Positions 1 to 10,162 of a stretch of DNA of 64,000 nt are shown piece by piece; positions within the stretch are counted from its first letter, which is position 1; each line of letters opens with the position of its first letter. The stretch comes from Phaseolus vulgaris (Eukaryota; Streptophyta; Magnoliopsida; Fabales; Fabaceae). Under the pieces are notes generated by a model. The model had not been told where the DNA came from. It ran no database searches and saw only the letters and a program-made list of their open reading frames with translations. The translations under genes and the position numbers were made by a program. The stretch is taken from assembly GCF_000499845.2 (NCBI RefSeq), contig NC_023749.2, positions 24,374,966 to 24,438,965 on the forward strand, given 5' to 3'.

Positions 1-639
1 ACTCGACTGGCGCTCCCAGGCCCAGAGCGTTGTAACGGGGAGGGCCTGAAGCAGGAGGTGGGGGCACTGAAGGAGGAGAAATAGGCTTGAGGGCTTAGGG
101 AGGAAGCCCACCAAGCTTCACTGAAGATGACCCAAGAGGCCAAAGAGGGGGCCGAAGCATACGCACATGAGGTCGAACAAGCGTATGCAGACCTGCTGGC
201 CCACCTCACCTTGCACCAAATCCAGAACATTGGTCTCCAAGAGGTGGTTCGTGCCTCCGAAGTGCAGCAGAAAAAACTTGAAGAACTGTGTGCTTCTCGG
301 GGGCAGAAGCTGACTGAGGCTGAGGGTGCCCTGGCGGCAAAGGTCGAGGCCCTCGTCCTTCTCCAAGCTGAGTGTAAGAGACTCCACACTGAAGCCAACA
401 AGTTCCAGGTGGGGAAGGAGTTCTTTGACAAGCAGCTGGTGTCCAAGGATTCCAGGATCGACGAGCTGGAGAGGGCAAACCAGGAGCTCACCAACGAGAT
501 GGCGGGCGTGTTCGATGAAGGCTTCAAGGAGGCCCTGGCTCAAGCATCTTGCGAGAACCCAGGGATTAACGTCTCGAACTGCTACCCTACTAGCCACATC
601 GTTGATGGAAAAGTGGTGCCTCTTGATTTGGATGATTGA
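1..639 (+). pseudogene. Element A antisense gene, C-terminal coiled-coil exon (partial)
   Basis: Frame 1 encodes a charged helical protein ending at a TGA just before 640. In-frame stops at 82-84 and 88-90 break it, so the open part from an ATG at 127 (170 residues) is only the tail. Heptad-like Glu/Lys/Leu-rich sequence fills most of it. The last residues (VDGKVVPLD) match the conserved C-terminus VVDGKIVP of the intact exon in B and VVDGKVVP in F. This is the gene carried opposite to gag-pol by Tat elements; its function is unknown. The N-terminal exons lie left of the window. Confidence 0.8.
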
Positions 640-1204
640 ACTGCAGGCCCTCAGCCTCCATTTTTACCTTTTGTCTTTTCCTTTGCTTTTGTGACTTGTA
701 AATATCTCAACGTTTGTAGCACTTGACCCTTCTATACATTTACTGGGAACACAATCTATGCTTTACTTTCATTATTAATCTCCACTTTATTGCTTGCTCA
801 TTCCTGAGAAACCGAACGCCATTGGACTGCTATCTCTACTCTTAGAGCCTTACTTGGCTCTCGTATTTTTCTTGCCTTTGGCATCTCACGCTTTCACGCT
901 TCTTCTTCTTCTTATTCTTCGAGTCTCCCCAGCTTTCTGGGCTCATGAAAGCCCTCAATTAGCTTTCTACTTGCTTGTTTCGAGCTCTCAGGCACTTACT
1001 GCTAAAGGCACAGCTGGTTCTTCCATCACTTCAAGATGGGAAAAAGGGGGAGGGGTCTCGTTTCTTCTTTGGCTTTGACGTTGCTCAATGGAGAGGAGGG
1101 CTTATCTCATCTGTACAGAGTGTCCACGCTCGAGGAAAGACCTGCTCTGGGTGCCCTTAGCGTGTCTAAACACTTGGGACAAAGTCGCGCTTTGGTGCCC
1201 ACGC

Positions 1205-1330
1205 CCATGGAGAGGCCTGTATAACAGCGCCGTATCGTCCATGGAGTGTCTCAAACACCAAGGCGACTTGTCTCTTATCTCTTGGTGCTTGGTGCCCACG
1301 CCTGAGGAGAGGCCTATTACAGCAGCGCCG
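1205..1330. repeat. Paired hairpin repeat units in element A
   Basis: Two units share a core (GAGGCCT, then a few bases, then CAGCGCCG). In the first, arms CCATGGA (1205-1211) and TCCATGG (1238-1244) are complementary. The second begins CTGAGGA near 1301; its right arm has been lost here but is intact in D and I as TCCTCAGG. Each unit follows a GCCCACGC motif. Confidence 0.6.
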
Positions 1331-1341
1331 ATGTTCCACCT

Positions 1342-1425
1342 TGGCGACATCTCATTTTAGCGACGCCCCCTCCTTGGCGATGCCTCATCCTGGCGACGCC
1401 TCATCTTGGCGACGCCTGGCGTTGC
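1342..1425. repeat. GGCGACGCC short tandem array (A)
   Basis: About five degenerate copies of a 16 to 20 base unit built on GGCGACGCC, with sequences like CTCATCTTGGCGACGC. The core is a palindrome around a central A. The same core is found in family 1 LTRs and in the matching spacer of D and E. Confidence 0.65.
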
Positions 1426-1673
1426 CTTGAGTCTTTGTCTTTTATTTCTTTAGCCTTTGGTCTTACACTTTGAGTGGGAGGAGAAAAAGTGAGACAGTTT
1501 TCTTGAACTTCTTTTTTACTTGGGTGACCTCATTAAAAAACCCCCGAGAGGGAAAAAGAGTGTCCCCTTTACAACTTGTATTTCGTTACTCTTAACTGAC
1601 ATAACTTAACTGAAATAAAATTTCAAATTGGCCGCGTTCCAGCTGCGTGGAATGGGACCTCCTTCCAAAGTCT

Positions 1674-2186
1674 CTAGATTGTAGAACCATTCCCCTTGGC
1701 TTTGGTGACTCTGAAGGGTCCGGTCCATTTGGGAGATAACTTATTCTCTAGTTCATATGGGTGAGCCTTCCTCATGACTAAGTCACCAACCTGGAATTGC
1801 TGCGGCTTCACCTTGGAGCTATATTGTCGCTCCACTCTTCTCTTCACTGCCTCAGCCTTTATTCTTGCTTCCTCCCTGGCTTCGTTTAGTAAGTCTAGGT
1901 TCACTTGCCTTTCTTCATTGGACTCTTCAGCCACAAAATTCTGGTAACGTGGCAAGCTCTCGTGGATCTGGACTGGAATCATCGCGTCTGACCCATATAC
2001 TAGATTGAAAGGCATTTCCATGGTGGCAGATTGGGGTGTGTTGTGGTATGCCCATACAATCCTCGGCACTTCTTCTGCCCACGCCCCTTTAGCTTTCTCT
2101 AATCTTCTCTTCAGCCCTCTCAGCAAAACTCTATTTGCTGACTCTACTTGTCCATTCGTCTGGGGGTGTTCGACTGATGCGAACAC
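1674..2186 (-). pseudogene. pol: Element A integrase, catalytic glutamate and C-terminal part
   Basis: A 170-residue open frame continuing the integrase of the next frame after an in-frame TAG at its upstream edge. It contains the third catalytic residue of the DDE triad in the motif HPQTNGQVESAN, followed by the alpha-helical region and the GDLVMRK ... LSPKWTGPF C-terminal domain typical of gypsy integrases. Compared with the E copy (131-residue frame at 36735), the C-terminus diverges after GNGS, so the last 20 or so residues are lost to a frameshift. The upstream stop replaces a Gln codon (CAG to TAG) that is kept in B. Confidence 0.88.
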
Positions 2187-3383
2187 CTACTTGATGCCTA
2201 CCTCTGCGCACAGGTTTCTCAGTTGTTGGCTTGCAAACTGGGTGTCATTGTCGGACACCAGCCGCCTAGGCACACTGGAGCGACACACGATGTTCTTCCA
2301 AACAAAGTGCTGCACCTTGTGCGCAGTAATCTGGGCCACGGGCTCTGCCTCTATCCACTTGGTGAAGTATTCAATGGCGACGATCAGGTACTTCATCTGT
2401 CTTATCACCAGTGGGGACGGGCCTAGGATGTCGATTCCCCACGTATGAAAGGGCCATGGACTATATATGGATCTCAGCTCCTCTGGCGGCGCCTTGTGCC
2501 AATCAGCGTGCCTCTGACACTGCTTGCAACGCTGGGCGTGTCGCACGCAATCCTCTTTCACCGTTGGCCAGTAGAAGCCGGCACGTAGCACTTTAGAAGC
2601 TAAAGACCTTCCCCCCACGTGGCTCCCGCAAATACCTTCGTGGAGTTCAGCCATTATCCTGGTCCACTCGTCGCCGCTTACGCACGTCAGGATGGGGTAT
2701 GTGAACCCGTGTCTGAACAATATCCCGTCTACCAGGGTATATCTTTCAACGTTCCTCTTAATCTTCTTGCCTTCTTCTGGTTCCGCTGGGAGAATCCCAT
2801 CCGCCAGGTATCGCTTGTATGGCGTCATCCAAGTGTCTCCCTCGGCCAAAGTATATACCTGTGTATGCTTTCCTTCCTCGGGTGCGTCCGCATATGTGCT
2901 GATGCGAGGTGTCTTCATCGTATCTTGAGTCAAAGAACGATGACTCCTCGGCCTTCCTCTTGCTGTACCAATATGGAGGACGTCCACCTTGTTATCTTCC
3001 ACGAATTTCCACGGAGCTTTGAGCGTCTCTTGGATCACTATCCTCTGTCTGCCCCCCTTGCCTGAGCTAGCCAGCTTGGCAAGCAGGTCAGCTCTGGCAT
3101 TCTGCTCCCTTGGGACATGTACTAGTTCAAGAGCGCTGAATGCTCCCCTTAGCAGCTGGACATACCTCAGGTACACCGGCATTTGTGGGTCCTTAGCCTG
3201 AAATTCTCCCGAGACTTGCCCTGTGATCAGCTGTGAATCACTCTTTACCAAGAGGTTCTGTGCACCCATTTCTTTGGCCAGGAGCATCCCTGCTATCAGT
3301 GCCTCGTACTCAGCTTGGTTATTGCTCGCTTTAAAAGCAAGGCGTAGAGCTTGCTCGATCAGCAAGCCATTAGGTCCTTCCAA
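2187..3383 (-). pseudogene. pol: Element A archaeal-type RNase H and integrase (zinc-binding and core)
   Basis: A 398-residue frame. The N-terminal 130 residues are the additional, archaeal-like RNase H of the Tat lineage (motifs NNQAEYEALIAG, VKSDSQLI, NARADLLAKLAS). The first Asp of this domain lies just upstream beyond a frameshift near 3400. Then come a linker, the integrase HHCC zinc-binding region (HEGICGSH ... CKQCQRH) and the catalytic core with first Asp (WGIDILGP) and second Asp (VSDNDTQF). The frame stops at a TAG before the catalytic Glu. Confidence 0.9.
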
Positions 3384-3448
3384 GACTATTCCTGCTCCAC
3401 TTCCTTGTTGGTTGGACGAACCATCGACCGAGAGCGACCACGTCGATC

Positions 3449-6376
3449 CTAGGTCCGCCTCTTGGTCGCCTCCGGGTGATAGCTCTGCAAGAAGTCCGCA
3501 TATACTTGACCTTTGATAGATCCTCTGGATTCGTACCGGATATCAAACTCCGACAGCTCCACTGCCCAGCGAAGCATCCTTCCAGCAAGGTCAGGTTTCT
3601 GTAGTACCTTTTGGATGGGAAAGTTCGTCATCACCACTACTGTAAAACTGTGAAAGTAGTGGCGGAGCCTCCTGGCCGAGAATACCACGGCCAATGCTGC
3701 CTTCTCCAGCGACTGATACCTCGTCTCCGGGCCTTGCAAGGCTTTACTCACAAAATAGATGGGCCTCTGTACTTGGTCCTGCTCCTGGACTAGCACAGAA
3801 CTGATGGCTTGCTCTGTTACCGCAAAGTATAGTCGGAGGGGCACGCCTGCCACTGGTTTGCAAAGCACTGGTGGTGTCGCCAAGTACTCTTTCAACTTGA
3901 GGAATGCTGCTTCACACTCGTCAGTCCACGCAAAGCGGCTATTTCTCTTGAGGCACTGTAAATAAGGGTGTCCCTTCTCTCCTGCTGCAGAAACGAACCT
4001 TGATAATGCTACCATTCGCCCTGTCAGTTGTTGCATTTCCTTCACTGATGTCGGGCTCCTCATAGCGATGATGGCTGCGCACTTATCAGGGTTTTCCTTA
4101 ATTCCCCTCTCCGTAAGCATGAAGCCTAAAAACTTTCCCGCCTCAACCCCAAAAACACACTTCTCAGGGTTCAGCTTGAGGCGATACTTTGAGATGGTGG
4201 CAAACAACTCTTTCAGATCTGTTGTATGTTGCCTCCTATCGCGCGAAGCTACCACCATGTCATCCACGTAGGCATGTACGTTCCTCCCTAACATAGGCGT
4301 CAGGACCTTGTCCATTAACCTCTGGTAGGTGGCGCCTGCATTCTTTAACCCGAACGACATCACTTTATAGCAGTAGCTACATGTCTCTGACATGAATGTT
4401 ATTTTACCCTCGTCCCTCGGGTGCATCTTGATCTGATTGTACCCCGAAAAAGCGTCCAAAAAACTCAGCATCTCGCAATCCGAGGCACTATCCACCAGGG
4501 CGTCAATGCTGGGTAGTGGATATGAATCCTTGGGGCACGCCTTGTTCAAGTATGTGAAGTCCACACACATCCTCCACTTCCCGTTTGCTTTCTTCACCAG
4601 AACGACGTTGGCCAGCCACTTGGGGTATTGGATTTCCCGGATGTTTCCAGCACTCAACAACTTCTGTGTCTCTTCCCTCACCACGAGCCGCCTTTCTTCG
4701 TTAAACTTTCTCCTCCTCTGTCGCACAGGGCGAACCGTGGCGTCCATGCTAAGGTGGTGGATGCCCGGCATGTCTAAGGCGGACCACGCAAAAGCATCTA
4801 AGTGGCGTGAAATTACCTTCGCCACTTCGTCCTGTTCCTCTTGGCTCAACAAACGCCCCAGCTTGAACGCTTTGTCGCCGATCTGTCTCTCCACCACATT
4901 GGCCGCCGGTTGGTCTCTGCTATCTTCTTTTTGGGGCGTCGCCTTATAGTGCTCTCTAGGCGACGCCTCTTCTACGAGCGAAGCGTCGTCATGCCTCTCA
5001 TCTGTGCGCGCTTCTGCTTTAGGGGTTGCCCCTACGGGTGCGGCCTCGCCAGGCGTTGACTCTGTAGGCGTCGCCTCATTCGAGGGTTCTACTTCCATCG
5101 CTGTGTCTGAACTCGGTGGACGTTCGAATACCATGATTACACCTCTCTTTGTCTTTAAACTGTTTTCATAGAATTTTCGCGCTTCTTCTTGATCTGACTT
5201 GATGAAGATCACCCTGCCACTGAGATCCGGCAGCTTCATGTTCATGTGGCACGTGGAGGCTACTGCTCTCAGCCTATTCAACGCTGGTCTTCCCAACAGG
5301 ATGTTGCAAGCCGAATTGGCATTTACAACTAAGTACCGAATGCTTTCAGTACGTGAGGCCGCTCCATCTGTGAATGTCGTCCTCAACTCCAAGTAGCCAC
5401 GTACTTCCACCTGGTTGTCAGCAAACCCATACAAGCACCCGGTGTAGGGTCTCAAAAGGTCGGGGGACAACCGTAGCTTGTTGAATGTCGACCAAAACAT
5501 AACGTCTACCGAGCTTCCCTGGTCGACTAGAACCCTGTGCACCTTCCTTCCAGCCGTGACAACCGAAATGACCACAGGGTCATTGTCGTGCGGGACACAA
5601 TCTCGTAGGTCCGCCCTCTTGAAAACGAGGTCTGACTCCCACGGGTCGCCTGAGATTTTTTCGTCAATCGAATTTACTCCCCTCGCATATTTCTTGCGTT
5701 CGGATGCAGTGGGTCCCCCTCCCGAAAAACCACCAGAAATGGTGTGAACTTCGCCGTGGACCGGCATCTCATGCGCTTGATCCTCCGCTGGTTCCGGCAG
5801 GGCTACGGTCATGGCGGGTTTAGTGAGATAATCCTTCAAGAACCCGCTTTTTACTAACTCGTCTAACTGGTACCCCAGCGATAGGCAGTTGTTGATATGG
5901 TGACCGAAAGCTTCGTGGAACTCACACCAAGAGTCCTTGCGAGGCCCCAGCACCTTGTCAGACTTCACTGGTCGCCTCAATCTTTCGGCTATATTAGGTA
6001 CGGCGATCAAGTACTTCAACTCCACCACGAAGTCGTACCTTGTTGGTCTGGCCCTTTCCTTGGCCGGATGATTTCCTCTCGCTTGACCCCTGGGTTGGGG
6101 TTTTCTCGCCTCGTAGGGGCGTCTCCCTTCCTGATTCTTCCTTCCCGTCGTGGTCTCGTTGACCCTGACGGGTTGAGCCCGTGTCTGTGCCCTCGGGCGT
6201 GTGGTTGCGACACTCGTGCGCTTCTCACACACCTCTCCCTCAGAGGCAATATGCTCCACCGCGCGACGCCTTGTCTTGGGGCGATTGCGAATGATGGACT
6301 CACAAAATGGGCCAGGGCATACGCCTTTCCTGAACACGTACACGATCATGGGTTCTTTCCTAGTACCAACCTTCAC
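3449..6376 (-). pseudogene. gag-pol: Element A gag C-terminus, protease, reverse transcriptase and gypsy RNase H
   Basis: A long uninterrupted 975-residue frame. Residues 151-164 form a C-X2-H-X4-H-X4-C zinc knuckle (the Tat variant of CCHC). The aspartic protease has VLVDQGSS at 282-289 and ILLGRP at 359-364. RT spans roughly 565-745 with LDAFSGY at 640-646 and the YVDD catalytic box at 703-706. The gypsy RNase H follows (about 840-965), but its first motif reads LYFAVTE where active enzymes have a TDAS-like Asp. A frameshift after YADF ends the frame and separates it from the second RNase H. No stop separates gag from pol here, so the family probably makes one polyprotein. Confidence 0.92.
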
Positions 6377-7012
6377 TACTTGAGCCCCGAAACGGTTGAT
6401 GTACTACTTCAAAGTCTCACCCTGATATTGTTTCACGTCAAACAGATCATACGAAACGGGCGGTGGGGCCCTGTTCGCTAGGTATTGCTCCCTAAATAAC
6501 TGCGATAGCTGCGGGAAGGAGGTGATATGGCCATCCGGAAGGCTAATGAACCAATCCATGGCCATTCCCGTCAAGGTGCTCATGAAAAGCTTGTATCTTA
6601 CGGCATCAGAGCCGCCTACTAGCACTATCTACGTGTGGAACGCGGTGAGATGTGCTTCGGGATCCTCCAGCCCTATAAAAGTCACCTTGGGCCCTGCGAA
6701 CGTGTTGGGGATCAACGCCTCCAGGATCTCCTACGAGAATGGTGTGGAAAACTCCCTTGGGGGGGTGAGACGTTCGGTCTCATCTGGGTCGCGTTGCCCT
6801 TGGGTGTTGCGCAAACCGCGACGCAATTCCTCGTTTGTGCGATGGAGCTCTTCATTTCTCGCCTGAGAGGCCGCAAGATCCGCCTGCATGCGTTCTTGCT
6901 CCGCCCTAGATTCTGCCATTTCATCCTACAGCCCCTGCACCATGGCCATGACCTGCTGCATGGTCATTTCCTCGCTCGTAGCGCGCGCTGGACCTTGTCT
7001 CGTGGCCCTCAT
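6377..7012 (-). pseudogene. gag: Element A gag, N-terminal capsid region with four stops
   Basis: The likely start ATG is at 7012-7010, about 100 bases downstream of the primer site. The frame encodes a helical, Glu-rich N-terminus and then the capsid-like retrotrans_gag domain (PEAHLTAFHT, MAMDWFISLP, YDLFDVKQYQGE). In-frame stops occur at 6926-6928, about 6730, 6626-6628 and 6401-6403. Comparison with the open gag of J shows the stops at 6926 and 6626 are Gln codons changed from CAG to TAG, and the one at 6401 a Glu codon changed to TAG. Confidence 0.85.
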
Positions 7013-7114
7013 TCTTCAACATTTTCTCTGAATTTCTCCTGTTGTTATGGTAGCTCTGATAAACTCTCTGGAATTGTCGAACTGAAACTTGTGATGGGAC
7101 TGATGTTTTAAATC

Positions 7115-7133
7115 GGCCCCACGGTGGGCGCCA
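7115..7133 (-). promoter_or_regulatory. Element A primer binding site
   Basis: On the minus strand the sequence two bases inside the 5' LTR reads TGGCGCCCACCGTGGGGCC. The leading TGGCGCC is the classic start of plant gypsy primer sites (tRNA 3' end plus CCA). From memory only the first seven bases match tRNA-Asp, so the primer tRNA is not assigned. Confidence 0.85.
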
Positions 7134-7135
7134 AA

Positions 7136-8317
7136 TGTTCCTGCCGGTTGACCTGTGTACGTCTTTCTGTGCAACCTTGCCCGTCTGCTAGTGACACCCT
7201 TTTCTGGTAATTTGTGAACACCTGCAAAGAAGGGAACAAATGGGCGCCCTAGCGGCCGTTTGCACTCTGACGCTCAAGTCAGCTAACAAGAAACACCAAA
7301 ACTCTGCACCTTCATATCAGAGCACCGAGAAAGGCGCTCTGAAGGTGGTAAAGAACTGTATATTGTGTGTTGTTTTCTGGTTCTGGCAAACAATCCTTCT
7401 CTAGTCCCTTGTGCGTAGCCAGAGGGCTCGAGCAAGCAACTAGAGTGTGTTCTGGGGAACATTTGCCAAAGGTCCGATCCCCGATTCCAACGTCTAAAGC
7501 TCCCTTTAAACGTCTCTAGCATTTAAAGCGTCTTAAAGCGCATTTAAGGTGTAAAAATGTTCGGCGCCTTTAAGACGTTCAAAACACTTAAAGCATTTAA
7601 AGTACCTTAAAGCGTTCGAAACGTAAACTTAATTACATAATCTTGATTACCTCATACCTGACAAACTAACCGAAAAGCATTGATGTTTCTGTTCTTCCCG
7701 CCACGTGTCCTCCTGACTTGACCGTTATTCTACGTGGAAGGCCTCACAACACTGTAACCCAATTTAGGGATATTTCAGCGTGTGAGTCCTCATTCCTTAA
7801 GTGCATCTGGCGCAAAGGGGTGACTTTTTGGGTGCCAACTCATGTGACCCACCCTCTAGTCACTCGCCCTGGGAGTGTATCCACCTTCCTCTCGCACCTT
7901 GCTCCTGGTTTCCCCTGGGCATGACCTTCTCTTGAGTCGTATCTATCCCAAGGGTCTCCCTGAGGTGGCCTGGGTACTTCACGAGTCAGGCTACTCCCTA
8001 CTGGCGCTAGTACTATGGACTTAAAGCCACCTTTCTCTTCTCTTTATTACTGTTCTGAGCTAGGCGGTCCCGAAGCCTCCCGTGGTGTCATTCCCTCCAT
8101 GGTCTTTCCTACCCATGGGTATCGGGGAGTAACACTGCTGATGACTTGCTTGGCGACGCCTTGTTTAGGCGACGCCCTTATCTTGGCGACGCCTTATGTA
8201 GTCACTCTGTTGACTTCCTTCTTTGGGCCCTTCGTGTGGTCCCACCATATGTTCACCTTGGCCCTGACGTTGACTTTGACTTTGACTTTGGTTGACGCCT
8301 GGGGACGGGACGGTACA
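7136..8317 (-). repeat. Element A 5' LTR (family 1, 1182 bp)
   Basis: In plus orientation it runs from TGTTCC to GGTACA, so sense reads TGTACC...GGAACA. It lies directly beside the primer site. It aligns along its length with the E LTRs and with solo LTRs S1 and S2. It contains a GGCGACGCC cluster (about 8150-8200), the CCCATGGGT palindrome found in every family 1 LTR, and TTGAC repeats near its U3 terminus. Confidence 0.93.
8270..8296. promoter_or_regulatory. TTGAC (W-box-like) cluster in family 1 U3
   Basis: Four TTGAC motifs start at 8270, 8276, 8282 and 8292, three of them in a 6-base rhythm. TTGAC followed by C or T is the core bound by WRKY transcription factors. The position is within 50 bases of the U3 start, upstream of the LTR promoter. 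Other family 1 LTRs (33540-33590, 49308-49345, S2) have similar arrays. WRKY binding is inferred only. Confidence 0.45.
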
Positions 8318-9721
8318 ATGTTCATACGAAAAGCAAAATCAGGCCACTCTTTAGTGGCCCCCGGAGTTTGAGCAAGGTGATGATGAAGCCTCATCCTCGG
8401 ATTTCAACGCCTGGGCCAGCAGCGACCTTTGTTGCCTATTTATCTTCGAACCTGTTCAAAAAAGGGACAAGCATGGTAAAAGACGGGCTCAAACTAAGGC
8501 ACTCCAAAATAAAATCATGCAAGAACCCAGCAAAAGGGGAATTTTTCATACATATGTATTTTTCCAGGGCCTCAGCATTGTATTCCGGGCTTATCAAAGC
8601 AGCAGCGTCAAAGCCCCCTGCACCCGCCAAGATCCGGCAAGCCTCCCGATCGCTCGAAGGCAACCTCTTGAGGGGCTTGGACTTCAGGGCTCTGGCCTCC
8701 TTCACCCAATACAAGGGAAAGCCGTCAAGGGCGGAGGGTACAAGGTCGGAATAGCAAACCTTGAAGAACTTGCCTTTCCACCCCATGAAGGATTGCTGGA
8801 AAGGGGTTAAGAGGACCCTACCGGGAACATTGCTGAGAGTCACCCAGAGGTTATTTCTTTGCCTTTTCACTTCGAAGAAGTGAAGAAAGATGTCAACAGA
8901 AGGTGCACACCCTAGGAAACCGAACAGTATGTCGAAGGCTTTAACAAAGGCCCAGCTGTTAGGGTACAGCTGCGCTGGGGCAGCATTGATCTCCGTTAGC
9001 AGTTCTCTCTCGAACCTAGAGAAAGGCAAGCGCACGCCGACGCACTTAAAGACCACCTGATAGAAGTAGAAAAAGAGGACCCCGTTGTTGGCCCGCTCAT
9101 CCCCACACACTGGCTTCCCTAGGGTACAAGGAAGCACGGCGATATCGTCATCGTGCCTTTTCGCGAAGGCATGGTGATCGTAGGTACTCGGGTCCCCTAC
9201 ATGGTCCCTCCAGGCTCCGATGGAAACTAGGCTCGAGCACTCGTCAAGAAGTTCGCGCGAAGCCCACGCGTAAAGATCCTTATGGTTAACTCTGGAGGAA
9301 GGAGGGTTGGTAGACATGTTGGCACGAACTGTCAATGAAGGAACTAAAAGATCAAAGAAGAAAGGTTCAGCAGTAGTGCAAAAGGAAAGAGTTGACGAGG
9401 AAATAACGCAGGAAGAACTCTTTGGAAGGATGATGAGAAAAGGAAGAAACAATGAGTGCAAGTGCGGGATTTCAAAGACCCAAACGTTGCAGTTGAGGCA
9501 CCAAAGGACGCTAAAAGGGTACCGTGCGATTGGGCCACGTGTCACGAGATTAAGGCACGACCTGAAGAGTCACTTTTCCTGCTAAGAGAGTATCACATCG
9601 TCAGAGTCCTCGAGGGTGCGCTGCGCCGGCGGTGCAGAAAAGGTCACGTCAACCGGTCAGGGGGTGACGCGTCATCAAAATACCGCAAGGACAATGGGGG
9701 CAAGACTAGCCTTAGTCTTTT
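8318..9721 (+). mobile_element. Element H: fragment of a family 1 Tat element (plus orientation)
   Basis: It carries only the 3' part of an element: the antisense gene and its upstream flank. It matches D (31340-32445 plus 49375-49740). The left edge is the insertion point of A. The right end stops at 'ttagtctttt', just short of where the polypurine tract and 3' LTR would be, where AT-rich sequence begins. No LTR of its own is visible. Confidence 0.8.
8351..9317 (-). CDS. Element H antisense gene (putative gypsy type transposon domain), two coding exons
   Basis: The main exon runs from ATG 9317 to 8552 with no internal stop. It carries the conserved plant domain of the 'putative gypsy type transposon' family (PF04195 as I recall it): FSRFERELLTEINAAPAQLYPNS, a GWKGKFFKV block and FPLYWVKEA. 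A 100-base intron (8452-8551) with GT..AG ends joins it to a final exon (8451-8351) ending SGGH-stop. The spliced length is exactly divisible by three (288 residues). A pyrimidine-rich acceptor (TTGACAG) sits 10 bases before the ATG, implying an untranslated upstream exon, but I see no clean GT donor for it. Function is unknown. Confidence 0.72.
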
Positions 9722-10162
9722 CATTTGGTTTGCTGTTCTTGTGGTTTAGACTGTGTTTCTTGGACTTTTAATTGTTGCGTTTATGTTCTTCCTTGTTTCA
9801 ATCGGTTCATATTACCAAAAAATAGGTTTCTATGTGAGTTTGGCTTGATTACTTGGTTTTGGTGAGTTCTTGAATGTTTAAGAACATTGATCCAATTTTT
9901 AAAAAGTGCCTAATCATATTCCAACTCTTATTGAATCCATAACATGTTCATATCATATCTCTATCATGTTATTGAAATCATATCATGGGGTATCATGAGT
10001 CTTAGGTGTGTTCTTGTGTGTCTTTGAGTTGTTTTGGCACTTTTAATTCAAGAGCTTTATATTCTTGTCTTTACCTTTCTATTATAGGTTTATTTTTGGG
10101 TATGTCTTGCTGTTTTCTTGTTCTTAATACATTGTGTTTGTGTCATTTTGATTTTTGAATCT
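9722..10162. other. AT-rich background X, left part
   Basis: Non-coding, very AT-rich with many T-runs, unlike the GC-balanced gypsy elements on both sides. It continues after solo LTR S1 at 11232. No open frame, LTR end or RNA gene is recognisable. It may be the non-coding end of another, older retrotransposon. Confidence 0.5.

Larger units (their letters stand above)
640..1673. other. Element A spacer between antisense gene and integrase
   Basis: Non-coding. It holds the 3' flank of the antisense gene (640-1080), a pair of hairpin-like repeat units (about 1110-1345), a short GGCGACGCC-rich array (1342-1425) and the 3' flank of integrase (1440-1673). The same blocks, reverse-complemented, occur in D (30330-31140) and I (50045-50290). 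Small open frames here have no homologous frame in those copies and are not called. Confidence 0.7.
1..8317 (-). mobile_element. Element A: Tat-lineage Ty3/gypsy retrotransposon, family 1, left end outside window
   Basis: Reading on the minus strand the order is 5' LTR (7136-8317), primer binding site (7115-7133), gag, protease, RT, RNase H, second RNase H, integrase, spacer, then an opposite-strand gene cut by the window start. This order, including the extra RNase H and the antisense gene, is that of the Tat lineage. The 3' LTR and left target duplication lie outside the window. Its right edge abuts fragment H exactly at the LTR terminus, so A most likely inserted into H. Gag-pol has several in-frame stops, so this copy is not autonomous. 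Confidence 0.93.

Noticed and set aside
127..597. 159-residue minus-strand frame overlapping the A antisense exon
   Set aside because: Leucine-rich shadow of the coiled-coil coding strand; the plus strand carries the conserved C-terminus shared with B, F and G.
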